From Hymenobacter sp. DG01 (lineage in GTDB: Bacteria > Bacteroidota > Bacteroidia > Cytophagales > Hymenobacteraceae), in NCBI RefSeq assembly GCF_006352025.1, contig NZ_CP040936.1, positions 1,674,001-1,738,000 of the forward strand: DNA of 64,000 nt. Direction: 5' to 3'. The stretch's first letter is position 1; each line of letters begins with the position of its first letter. The notes under the pieces were generated by a model. That model ran no database searches. It saw only the letters and a list, made by a program, of their open reading frames with translations, and was not told where the DNA came from. This document shows positions 49,975-57,654 of this stretch, one piece after another. The position numbers and the translations under genes were made by a program.

Positions 49975-50193
49975 CTATAGGTCCCAGACGGTGCTGCGCT
50001 GCCGCCGCAGGGCCCGGCGCACGTTTATCCAGAAGGCCAGGGCAAAGTATAGGACAATGGGCGAGCCAAACGTGAAAAAGGAGGCGTACACAAACGACAA
50101 CCGGACGCTGCTGGTTGAGAAACCCACCCGCTTGCCGATGGCATCGCAGACGCCGAAGCTCTGCTTTTCAATAAAGTCGGTTAGTCGTTTCAT
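49975..50193 (-). CDS. PspC-domain membrane protein
   Basis: This is a 72-residue protein with the PspC signature: FGVCDAIGKRVGFSTSSVRLSFVYASFFTFGSPIVLYFALAFW. It has one long hydrophobic region or two closely spaced helices and a basic C-terminus. PspC proteins take part in envelope stress responses. It stands alone on the minus strand. Confidence 0.85.
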   Translation of the reverse strand: MKRLTDFIEKQSFGVCDAIGKRVGFSTSSVRLSFVYASFFTFGSPIVLYFALAFWINVRRALRRQRSTVWDL

Positions 50194-50357
50194 AACTCCT
50201 GCTATTCCAGTTGCCGGCAGTGGCTAACCTGATGTTAAAATACAATGATTTGTAGCCTGTGTCAAGCACTTACGCGGAAAGCTCGCCGCAAGATACGTCT
50301 GTCGGCTGCCTTTTTCCGTTTGTTGTCTGAATTTCGCGCTACCCCTGCCTGTTGCCC

Positions 50358-52166
50358 ATGAGAATTTCGTTGTTACGCCTAGTACCCGGTGCCCTGCTGA
50401 GCGCGTCCTTTCTATCCGCCTGCTCTCCCCTGGCCAAGGTGCTAAAGAATGCCCAGGCCGGCCAGGAAATTACAGTGCAGCCCACAGTGCTGGAAAGTAA
50501 CGGCGAAAACGTGCTGTTTGAGGTAACGGCCAAAGTACCCGCCAGCCACTTGCGCAAGGGGGCCGCCTACAACCTGGGCCTGAGCTACCGCTACAACAAC
50601 GGCCTGCGCGAAGACACGGTGGGCCGCCTCACGTTTATCTCCGGCGAGTACCTCTACGATGAGGAGCAGAAAAATAAGCTGGTCATCCGGAAGCAGTTTT
50701 CTTTCCCCTACGCTCCCCAAAAAAGCCCCGGTGAGCTGCTGGCCCTCCCCGACGCCCGCGAGACCAAGCCGGGCGGCAAGCGGGTCAAGGGCAAGGAAAT
50801 CTGGCTTACGCGCGGCATTGTAACTACCAGCCGCCTGGTGGTGCGCCAGGATACGGCCATTGCTCTGCTGCCCGAAACGGCCAGCAACAACATGAGCGGC
50901 ACCCGGGTGATGCCCTTTTTCTTTGATGCCGGCAAGGCCGAAATCCGCAACTACCTGGGCACGAACGTAGCGGCCCTGGAAGACTTCATTGAGGCCAACC
51001 AGCACACCGACAAGGTGATGATTGTGGCCGGTCACTCGCCCGACTCCCTTGACCGCCACGACCCACGCCTGTCCGACAAGCGGGTGCGGGCGCTGCTGAA
51101 CTACTACAAAAAGCGCGTCGATACCGACTCCTACCTCAATAAAGTCAGCAACATCGATTTTGAGACGGAGGCCTATCACCGCCGGTGGGACTTGTTTCTG
51201 AACAAGGTGCAGGAGTCGGCCCTGAAGCCGGCTCAGGTCGATTCGGTGCTGCTGCTTATCAACGATACGCCTGGTTCCTACGCCACCAAGGAGCAAAGCC
51301 TGCGCCGGCTTACGTTCTACGACTACCTGGAGCAGTACATTTACCCGGTGATGCGCTTTGGCACCATTGCCGTGCGCTACACCGCGCCCAAACGCTACGA
51401 CTCTGAAATCTATCTGCTCTCCAAAAAGATTGTGGAGAAGCAAACCGAGGCCGACGCCCTCACGCCCGAGGAGCTGCGCTACTCCGCTACCCTTACCCCC
51501 CTGCTGGCCGAAAAGCAGCGCATTTACGAAACCTCGGTGGCTACAACCGGCCTCTGGCAGGCCTACCACAACCTGGCCGTGGTGTTGCTGCAGCGCTCTG
51601 AAAAAGAAGTAAACCCGAAGGTGCAGCGCGCCTACCTGCGGCGCTCGGCCGTGAACTTCACCCTGGCTGCCCACCGCAACCCCACCGCCGAGCTGTTCTA
51701 CCGCGTGGGCAGCGCCTACCACCGCGCCGGCGACAAGCTGGAAGCCCTGCAGAACTACGACTACGCCATCAAGCTGGGCGGACCGCGGGCCGTACTCAGC
51801 AAGATTTTCTCCGATAAGGCCGCCCTGGAAATTGAAATCGGTCAGCTCGATGACGCCCTGCGTAGCCTGAGCTACAGTTCCAAAACCTACCAGAACATCA
51901 TGAATCGGGCCCTCATCTATGTGCTGAAGGGCAACTACCAGGGGGCAGCCAACATCTACGCCGAGGCCATTGCCCTCCGCCCCCAGGACCCGCTGGTGTA
52001 TTACTGCCTGGCCATTGTGGCCGCCCGCCAGCAGAACGAGCCCGCCATGGCCATGCACCTGCGCCGCGCCGTGCAGCTCAGCCGCACCTACGCCAACCGC
52101 GCCGTGGAAGACCTGGAGTTCCGCGACTTCGCCAAGGGCAAGCAGTTTCTGGAGGCGCTACGGTAG
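50358..52166 (+). CDS. lipoprotein with OmpA-like domain and TPR repeats
   Basis: This is a 602-residue protein that starts with a lipoprotein signal (MRISLLRLVPGALLSASFLSACS, lipobox cysteine at about 23). An N-terminal beta-rich part is followed by an OmpA-like segment (VMPFFFDAGKAEIRNY, VMIVAGHSPDSLDRHDPRLSDKRVRALLNYYKK). The C-terminal third holds TPR repeats (AELFYRVGSAYHRAGDKLEALQNYDYAIKLGG, RALIYVLKGNYQGAANIYAEAIALRPQD). It is similar in kind to the PorE/PG1058-type OmpA proteins of Bacteroidota, some of which support type IX secretion, but the domain order differs. The ATG at 50358 is used. Confidence 0.75.
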   Translation: MRISLLRLVPGALLSASFLSACSPLAKVLKNAQAGQEITVQPTVLESNGENVLFEVTAKVPASHLRKGAAYNLGLSYRYNNGLREDTVGRLTFISGEYLYDEEQKNKLVIRKQFSFPYAPQKSPGELLALPDARETKPGGKRVKGKEIWLTRGIVTTSRLVVRQDTAIALLPETASNNMSGTRVMPFFFDAGKAEIRNYLGTNVAALEDFIEANQHTDKVMIVAGHSPDSLDRHDPRLSDKRVRALLNYYKKRVDTDSYLNKVSNIDFETEAYHRRWDLFLNKVQESALKPAQVDSVLLLINDTPGSYATKEQSLRRLTFYDYLEQYIYPVMRFGTIAVRYTAPKRYDSEIYLLSKKIVEKQTEADALTPEELRYSATLTPLLAEKQRIYETSVATTGLWQAYHNLAVVLLQRSEKEVNPKVQRAYLRRSAVNFTLAAHRNPTAELFYRVGSAYHRAGDKLEALQNYDYAIKLGGPRAVLSKIFSDKAALEIEIGQLDDALRSLSYSSKTYQNIMNRALIYVLKGNYQGAANIYAEAIALRPQDPLVYYCLAIVAARQQNEPAMAMHLRRAVQLSRTYANRAVEDLEFRDFAKGKQFLEALR

Positions 52167-52199
52167 CTACTGGCTGAACCGTTTAGATTTACTCATGCA

Positions 52200-52421
52200 A
52201 TGAGAACTCTAAATTCAATCTTACTCAACGAAACCGCCATACTTAGTTTGGCAGGCTATATCATAGCGGCGGCAGCCATTCTCTTTGGTGTAATTATAGG
52301 TGGTGTAGGAGTGGTGCTTTTGATAGGTAAAGTGGATTCAAAGCCACTAAAAGCCGTTGGCATTTTTTTACTGCTGCTGACGCTGTGCTGCTTTTCCTTT
52401 GCTTACTCACTATTCGGGTGA
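52200..52421 (+). CDS. small membrane protein of low GC content
   Basis: This is a 73-residue protein with two predicted membrane helices (ILSLAGYIIAAAAILFGVIIGGVGVVLLI and AVGIFLLLLTLCCFSFAYSLF). No family recognised. Its base composition is clearly lower in GC than the flanking genes, which points to recent gain or to relaxed selection. It starts 33 bases after the OmpA/TPR gene. The reading frame is short, so it could also be spurious. Confidence 0.5.
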   Translation: MRTLNSILLNETAILSLAGYIIAAAAILFGVIIGGVGVVLLIGKVDSKPLKAVGIFLLLLTLCCFSFAYSLFG

Positions 52422-52543
52422 TACTGGTAATACTATGGATACTGGGCGAATGCATTGCTTGTCCGTCCCGGTTACTCGTCGTAGCTTTACGCGCCGGTTT
52501 AGAGCCGGCTTTTTCTTTCTGATCTGACAAGCACCTGACAAGT

Positions 52544-53527
52544 ATGCGGACCATCCAATTCCGGGAAGCCCTGCGTGAAGCCATGTCTGAGGAAATGCGC
52601 CGCGACCCGCGCGTGTTTCTGATGGGCGAAGAAGTAGCCGAGTACAACGGCGCCTACAAAGTAAGCCAGGGCATGCTCGACGAATTCGGGCCGGAGCGCG
52701 TGATTGACACGCCCATTGCTGAGCTGGGCTTCGCCGGTATCGGCGTGGGCGCGGCCGCCAACGGCCTGCTCCCCATCATCGAGTTCATGACCTTCAACTT
52801 CTCGTTGGTGGCTATTGACCAGGTGATTAACTCCGCCGCCAAAATCTACTCCATGTCGGGCGGGCAGTACTCCTGCCCCATCGTGTTCCGCGGCCCCACC
52901 GGCAATGCCGGCATGCTGTCCTCGCAGCACTCCCAGAACTTCGAGAACTGGTACGCCAACACCCCCGGCCTGAAAGTGGTAGTACCCTCTACCCCCTACG
53001 ACGCCAAAGGCCTGCTGAAATCGGCCATCCGCGACGCCGACCCGGTTATCTTCATGGAGTCGGAGCTGATGTACGGCGACAAGGGCGAAGTACCCGAGGA
53101 AGAGTACCTCATTCCGATTGGCAAGGCGAACGTAGTGCGCGAAGGCGAATCGGTAACCATCGTGAGCTTCGGCAAAATGATGAAGGTAGCCCTGGCCGCC
53201 GCCGACGAGCTGGCCAAGGAAGGCATCAAAGCCGAAGTAATTGACCTGCGCTCCGTACGTCCTATCGATTACGACACGCTGGTAGAATCGGTGAAGAAAA
53301 CCAACCGCATGGTGGTGGTAGAAGAAGCCTGGCCGCTGGCCAGCATCAGCTCGGAGCTGGCTTACATAGTACAGCGCCGCGCTTTCGACTACCTCGACGC
53401 CCCCGTGCTGCGCATCACCAACATGGACGTGCCGCTGCCCTACGCCCCTACCCTCATTGATGCTGCTCTCCCGAATGTGGAGCGCACGGTGAAAGCAGTA
53501 AAAGAAGTACTCTACGTAAACCGCTAA
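52544..53527 (+). CDS. pdhB: pyruvate dehydrogenase E1 component, beta subunit
   Basis: This is a 327-residue transketolase-fold protein. [43 protein letters not shown] is the typical start. [46 protein letters not shown] and [22 protein letters not shown] follow as expected. It forms the E1 heterotetramer with an alpha subunit, decarboxylating pyruvate with thiamine diphosphate. No pdhA, E2 or E3 gene is next to it. A related branched-chain keto acid subunit is possible but less likely. Confidence 0.92.
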   Translation: MRTIQFREALREAMSEEMRRDPRVFLMGEEVAEYNGAYKVSQGMLDEFGPERVIDTPIAELGFAGIGVGAAANGLLPIIEFMTFNFSLVAIDQVINSAAKIYSMSGGQYSCPIVFRGPTGNAGMLSSQHSQNFENWYANTPGLKVVVPSTPYDAKGLLKSAIRDADPVIFMESELMYGDKGEVPEEEYLIPIGKANVVREGESVTIVSFGKMMKVALAAADELAKEGIKAEVIDLRSVRPIDYDTLVESVKKTNRMVVVEEAWPLASISSELAYIVQRRAFDYLDAPVLRITNMDVPLPYAPTLIDAALPNVERTVKAVKEVLYVNR

Positions 53528-53563
53528 TCCAGGCTCCGGCATCCCCGGTTGCCTTTTGGTTAT

Positions 53564-53602
53564 AACACAAAAAAGCCCGCTTACAGCGGGCTTTTTTGTG
53601 TT
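53564..53602. terminator. bidirectional intrinsic terminator after pdhB
   Basis: A perfect 17-bp stem (53564-53580 with 53586-53602) with a 5-base loop has A6 on one side and T6 on the other. It should stop transcription on both strands. Confidence 0.9.
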
Positions 53603-53807
53603 CCTGCCACTCTTCTGGCCCTGCCCGACCTCGGCTTCCGGCCCGGGCCTCAGGGTTTGGGCTGCCTCGGGGGGTAGGCAAATAGCGTAGCCTCCCGAAC
53701 AGGCCGGATTCTGACGAAGAAGGTCGGCGCCCCCGCCAAGAAGCAGAACAGGAGGGGCAGAATTTTTATGTACCTTTTGCCCAAAGCTACGCTTGTTCTC
53801 TCCCCTT

Positions 53808-54344
53808 ATGAATCATCGGTTACACCTCCGCTTCGAGCAGCTCGAACACGCCACCACCCGCTTACTTCAGTCGGTTGCCGCACTAGGCGACAAGGCCCGG
53901 CAAGCACCAGGTCCGGGGCAGTGGTCGGCCGTGCAGGTAGTGCAGCACCTGGTGGTAGCCGAAACAGGTATTGGCCAGTACATGGAGAAGAAGCTGTTGC
54001 AGGCCGATGCGCTGGCCAAAGCCGGGGTAGGCTCCATCCTGAAATCGTGGCTGCTGCGCGCGCTGCTGCGGCTGCCATTTACGCGCTTTAAGGCGCCTGC
54101 TCAGCTCACCCAGCTTACGCCCGCAACTATTCCGCCGCTCCCGGAGCTGCAGGCCGAGTGGGAAGCCGTCCGCCGCCGCTTGGAGCGCCTGCTCAATGAG
54201 TATCCCGGCAACCTCCTCGACCGCGCCATCTTTAAGCATCCCCGCTCCGGTATGCTCACCATCTACCAGACCCTGGACTTCATGCTCGACCACGTGCTTC
54301 ACCACCAGAAGCAGGTAGAACGCATTGCAAAAGCCGTGGCCTAG
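53808..54344 (+). CDS. DinB-like four-helix protein
   Basis: This is a 178-residue protein of the DinB/YfiT superfamily. It has the four-helix pattern with histidines in the usual metal-binding places: QWSAVQVVQHLVVAETGIGQYM and YQTLDFMLDHVLHHQKQVERI. Members bind a metal and often act as thiol-dependent transferases, but the substrate here cannot be told. Start at the ATG 53808. Confidence 0.85.
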   Translation: MNHRLHLRFEQLEHATTRLLQSVAALGDKARQAPGPGQWSAVQVVQHLVVAETGIGQYMEKKLLQADALAKAGVGSILKSWLLRALLRLPFTRFKAPAQLTQLTPATIPPLPELQAEWEAVRRRLERLLNEYPGNLLDRAIFKHPRSGMLTIYQTLDFMLDHVLHHQKQVERIAKAVA

Positions 54345-54358
54345 GCTAACTAACGCGA

Positions 54359-54414
54359 GCCGGCGCCTACCAGAGCCCAAACCGCCAGGGGTTCAGGGTC
54401 CGGTAGGCGCCGGC
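54359..54414. terminator. long-loop hairpin between dinB-like and thioesterase genes
   Basis: GCCGGCGCCTACC (54359-54371) and GGTAGGCGCCGGC (54402-54414) are perfect inverted arms. The genes on either side converge here. No T tract is present; GCCTACC ends are shared with the interspersed elements of this window. Confidence 0.5.
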
Positions 54415-54434
54415 AGATGGCAGCTTATGGGCTG

Positions 54435-54887
54435 CTAGCTGGGCTTGCGAACAATAGCAGCGTACGACTCGTGCCGGGGCAGTTCCTGCATCAGGGCCGT
54501 GATTTCGGCGGGCGGCACCACCAGTTTGCGGGCCCGCAGATCAAGCCAGGCGCCTTCCACGGCTACAGTGGCGGCCGGGCGGCCATCAGCCTTGTGCAGG
54601 GTATGGATGATGTTCCACCGGGAGCCGTCTTCACTCAGGCCCGAAAGCTCCCCGGTTACGCGCAGCGCTTCGTTAAGGTGCAGCTCCTTCAGGAAGCGGG
54701 TATCCTCCCGAAACAAAATGGGTCCAAGGCTCAGCTGCGCGAAGCGCTGCAGCGTGAAGCCATGCTGGGCCAGGTACTCAATGCGGTGCTGAGCGGCATA
54801 ATCGGCGTAGGCCGAGTGGCGCATGTGCCCATTAGGGTCCATATCGGCCCAGCGCACGGTGTACATACGTTCAAAAACAGCAGACAT
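54435..54887 (-). CDS. acyl-CoA thioesterase, hotdog fold (4HBT)
   Basis: This is a 150-residue single hotdog-fold protein. VRWADMDPNGHMRHSAYADYAAQHRIEYLAQHGF matches the 4HBT motif, with the catalytic Asp in DMDPNGHM. It should cleave an acyl-CoA or acyl-ACP thioester; the acyl chain is unknown. I chose the ATG at 54887; a longer frame upstream adds a poor N-terminus. Confidence 0.9.
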   Translation of the reverse strand: MSAVFERMYTVRWADMDPNGHMRHSAYADYAAQHRIEYLAQHGFTLQRFAQLSLGPILFREDTRFLKELHLNEALRVTGELSGLSEDGSRWNIIHTLHKADGRPAATVAVEGAWLDLRARKLVVPPAEITALMQELPRHESYAAIVRKPS

Positions 54888-54967
54888 ACGAAAGGAAATA
54901 TAAGTGGTAGGCCGCCCCGCCGGGGCGCCTGCCAAGCAGCCGCCCGCACCAGTAAACAGCCCGTGAT

Positions 54968-55708
54968 TTAGCGCACTGTCAGCCGAACGAGGTACTGCTG
55001 CTGGTCGTCTTCCTCCAGAAACTCCACCTCATAGCCGGCGGCTTCGGCGTAGTCCTGCAGCAAGGCCGGGTCGGTGAAAATCCAGTGGAAAGCCGGGCCG
55101 GTTTCGTTGGCGTACTGCATGGTGTACTCTACCTCGCCGTAATAGGGCGCGTTCAGATCAAACACCAAGGCCCCTTCCTCGTCTTCGTAGAGGTAGCTGA
55201 TGTCGGAGGAGGTAGCCAGAATCTGGCCGCCGGGCGTCAGCAGGTGCTTGGCATGGACCAGAAAGCGCTCCAGGCCGTCCAGCGTACCCACCAGCCCGAT
55301 GCCGTTCATAAGCATAAGAATGGTATCGAACTTTTCGCCCTGGGCAAGCGCCGCATCGAAAATATCGTGGCGGGCCACTTCCTGTACGCCGCGCTGCTGC
55401 ATTACCTGCACGGCACCCGCCGAAACATCCACAGCCTTCACGGCGAATCCACGCTGCTGCAGCTCCAGAGCATGGCAGCCGGCCCCGGCGCCCAGGTCAA
55501 GTACCCGGCCGCGGCACTCTTCCAGCGCCGTGCGCTCCATTTCGGGCATTTCCCAGAGGGAGCGGAAGAAGTACGCGGCGGGCAGTACCTCTTCATCGGC
55601 CACGGAGCTGTGCACGGCTATGGTGGCACTCAGGTGGCCTTGCTGATATGCAAGCAGCGCCTGGCCTATGGGGTCGGGGGTAGGGGTAGCAGTAGGTGAC
55701 ATCGACAT
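54968..55708 (-). CDS. class I SAM-dependent methyltransferase
   Basis: This is a 246-residue protein with motif I VLDLGAGAGCHAL (69-81), an acidic end to strand 2 (VKAVDVS), and later LLTPGGQILATSSD. The insert YLYEDEEGALVFDLNAPYYGEVEYTMQY may recognise the substrate. It is of the small-molecule methyltransferase type; substrate unknown. It lies 80 bases upstream of the thioesterase gene on the same strand. Confidence 0.88.
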   Translation of the reverse strand: MSMSPTATPTPDPIGQALLAYQQGHLSATIAVHSSVADEEVLPAAYFFRSLWEMPEMERTALEECRGRVLDLGAGAGCHALELQQRGFAVKAVDVSAGAVQVMQQRGVQEVARHDIFDAALAQGEKFDTILMLMNGIGLVGTLDGLERFLVHAKHLLTPGGQILATSSDISYLYEDEEGALVFDLNAPYYGEVEYTMQYANETGPAFHWIFTDPALLQDYAEAAGYEVEFLEEDDQQQYLVRLTVR

Positions 55709-55805
55709 AACGGCAAAGATACGCGGCGCGGCCCGGCCCGCTGATGCCGGCCGCGAACTTCCCCGTCCTGAACTCGTTACAGAACCCTACTCCTGCTGTT
55801 CCTCC

Positions 55806-55982
55806 ATGCCGTCTTCTAGCCTGCCTAAACGCCTGGTTAAGGGCAATTTGCCCACGAAATTATGCCTGACCTGCGGACGCCCGTTTGAGTACCGTAAAAA
55901 GTGGCGCGCCTGCTGGGACGAGGTGAAGTATTGCGGCGAGAAGTGCCAGCGCAACCGCCCGCCTACCTCTTCCGCCGCCTGA
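55806..55982 (+). CDS. DUF2256 zinc-binding protein
   Basis: This is a 58-residue protein. KGNLPTKLCLTCGRPFEYRKKW and WDEVKYCGEKCQRNRP match the DUF2256 pattern with two Cys pairs that should bind zinc. DUF2256 genes often accompany photolyase/cryptochrome genes, but none is visible in this window. The ATG at 55806 gives the family start. Confidence 0.88.
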   Translation: MPSSSLPKRLVKGNLPTKLCLTCGRPFEYRKKWRACWDEVKYCGEKCQRNRPPTSSAA

Positions 55983-56071
55983 AAGGGCCGGGCACCCGCC
56001 CGGCTGCGTGCATCCTTTCCGGCGGCGGCTGCGTTGTGAAGCTCAGCAACCACTCTCTTCGCTTTCCACTC

Positions 56072-56458
56072 ATGTCAACCAATCTCGACTACCTCGACCC
56101 GGCCCTGCAGCCGCTGGCAGATAAGCTACAGGCGTACCTGCAAACCGAAAAGGAGCTGCAACGGGCCGAAGTAAAAGCTACCGACCTCACGCACCGGAAC
56201 CAGCCCGCTCCTACCCCCATCGACTACGAGCAACGCTCGGCCGCCGGCAGCTACGACCAGTCGCACGAAGAAATACGCCTCAGCCTCCAGCACCTGCGCG
56301 ACGAGCTTGACCAGCTGCGCCAGGAAATAATTACGCTGCTTCCAGTGCACGATGAATGGATTAAAGTAAACCTAGGTTACGGCCCTAGCCGGGTAGGTGC
56401 TTTCAGTACTACGCCCGCTGATGCTCCTGCTAGCTATGAATTGCGCGTAGTAGTGTAA
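56072..56458 (+). CDS. small coiled-coil protein of unknown function
   Basis: This is a 128-residue protein, mostly helical: DPALQPLADKLQAYLQTEKELQRAEVKATDL and SHEEIRLSLQHLRDELDQLRQEIITLLPVHDEWIKVNLGYGPSRVG. The pattern suggests a coiled coil. No family recognised. The LGYGPSRVGAF segment looks conserved. It follows the DUF2256 gene by 90 bases and ends before a terminator. Confidence 0.65.
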   Translation: MSTNLDYLDPALQPLADKLQAYLQTEKELQRAEVKATDLTHRNQPAPTPIDYEQRSAAGSYDQSHEEIRLSLQHLRDELDQLRQEIITLLPVHDEWIKVNLGYGPSRVGAFSTTPADAPASYELRVVV

Positions 56459-56473
56459 AAAGAAAAACACCCT

Positions 56474-56511
56474 ACCACCCCGGAAGCCCCTGCGCTACGG
56501 GGTGGTTTTTT
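56474..56511 (+). terminator. intrinsic terminator
   Basis: ACCACCCCG (56474-56482) pairs with CGGGGTGGT (56498-56506), followed by TTTTT. It lies 15 bases after the coiled-coil gene. Confidence 0.8.
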
Positions 56512-56973
56512 GCGCTTACCGGGCTACACTTTTAAGATGCGGTACACACTAAGCCTAAAGCACCCTCAGTGTGTATAGACAATGCTGTGATTATCAGCAA
56601 TAAAAAAAGGGCGACTAGTAGCCGCCCCCTTTTCCACAACCAAAACACCTAAAAAACTATTCTTTCGTTTTACAGATGATCAAATACCGGGCCAAATTGC
56701 ATTAACCCTGTCTGATCATTTGTGCGAAGAACAGCATTCATAGTGTCTACACGATATAGAGTCGGAAGTGGGGCCTTGGGGTTGCATGGGGATACAAAAA
56801 AAGTAGCGAGCCGAAGCTGCTTGGTCGAAGCGACTTGCGGCGCATGCTGGGTAGCTTGTTTCCGCGTGGGCTGGTAACCCGGTGACGAAAAGAGCTGAAT
56901 ACCGTATTTTGCGCAGTTTTTGGCCGGTTTGTTCGGCCCGTTCTTCTTTCTTCACTCCCTGACTCCTACCCGT
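56512..56973. other. intergenic region with a minus-strand hairpin
   Basis: No convincing gene. GGGCG (56610-56614) and CGCCC (56624-56628) with T7 on the minus strand form a weak minus-strand terminator. Upstream of it on that strand is a 23-codon frame (56741 to 56670) starting MNAVLRTNDQ. AT-rich sequence continues to the guanine deaminase gene; TATTTTG near 56902 may be its -7 element. Confidence 0.35.
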
Positions 56974-57450
56974 ATGGAAGCGCCCAACCCCGACTTTATG
57001 CGCGAAGCAATTCGCTTATCCATTGAAAAAATGCAAGCTGGCTACGGCGGGCCTTTTGGGGCCGTGGTCGTCAAGGACGGACAAATTATTGCCCGGGGCT
57101 TCAACCAGGTTACCAGCACCCACGATCCTACCTGCCACGCCGAGGTAGATGCTATTCGCAAAGCCTGTGCAACGCTTGGTACTTTTCAGCTCGACGACTG
57201 CGACCTGTACACCAGTTGCGAGCCGTGCCCCATGTGCCTGGGAGCAATTTATTGGGCCCGCCCGCGCCGCGTGTTCTACGGCAACACCAAGCAGGATGCC
57301 GCCGCTATTGGCTTCGACGACCAATTTATTTACGAAGAATTAGAGAAGCCGCTAAGCGCCCGCCACATCCCAATGGTGGAATTACTGCGCGACGAAGCAG
57401 GGGCCGGGTTCCGGGCCTGGGAGCAGCACGAGGGCCGCACCGATTATTAA
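56974..57450 (+). CDS. guaD: guanine deaminase (cytidine-deaminase fold)
   Basis: This is a 158-residue zinc enzyme converting guanine to xanthine and ammonia. The zinc site is His55 in CHAEVDAI, with catalytic Glu57, and Cys85 and Cys88 in TSCEPCPMCLGAIYWARP. The long shared stretch AIRKAC-TLG-FQLDDCDLYTSCEPCP and the GFDDQFIYEELEKP segment resemble Bacillus subtilis GuaD more than TadA, which favours guanine deaminase over tRNA adenosine deaminase. Start at the ATG 56974. A strong terminator follows. Confidence 0.88.
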   Translation: MEAPNPDFMREAIRLSIEKMQAGYGGPFGAVVVKDGQIIARGFNQVTSTHDPTCHAEVDAIRKACATLGTFQLDDCDLYTSCEPCPMCLGAIYWARPRRVFYGNTKQDAAAIGFDDQFIYEELEKPLSARHIPMVELLRDEAGAGFRAWEQHEGRTDY

Positions 57451-57488
57451 ACTTTATTTATAGACTTTAGCCTGTTCATCCCACATCA

Positions 57489-57532
57489 GCAAAACCCCGT
57501 CCTATTCCTGGAATAGGACGGGGTTTTGCTTT
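57489..57532 (+). terminator. intrinsic terminator after guaD
   Basis: A perfect stem of 18-20 bp (57489-57507 with 57512-57530 in outline) with a tiny loop carries AAAA and TTTT at its base and continues GCTTTTAC. It can act on both strands. Confidence 0.85.
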
Positions 57533-57654
57533 TACTTCCTTTTTAAGTCACAGGAGCATATAAAATAGAATGAAACTCTTTTTGCGCTCGGATTATTAAC
57601 GCATCATACGTCAAACCAGCCCAAGAGTAATATATAACTAAAATAATATACGCT

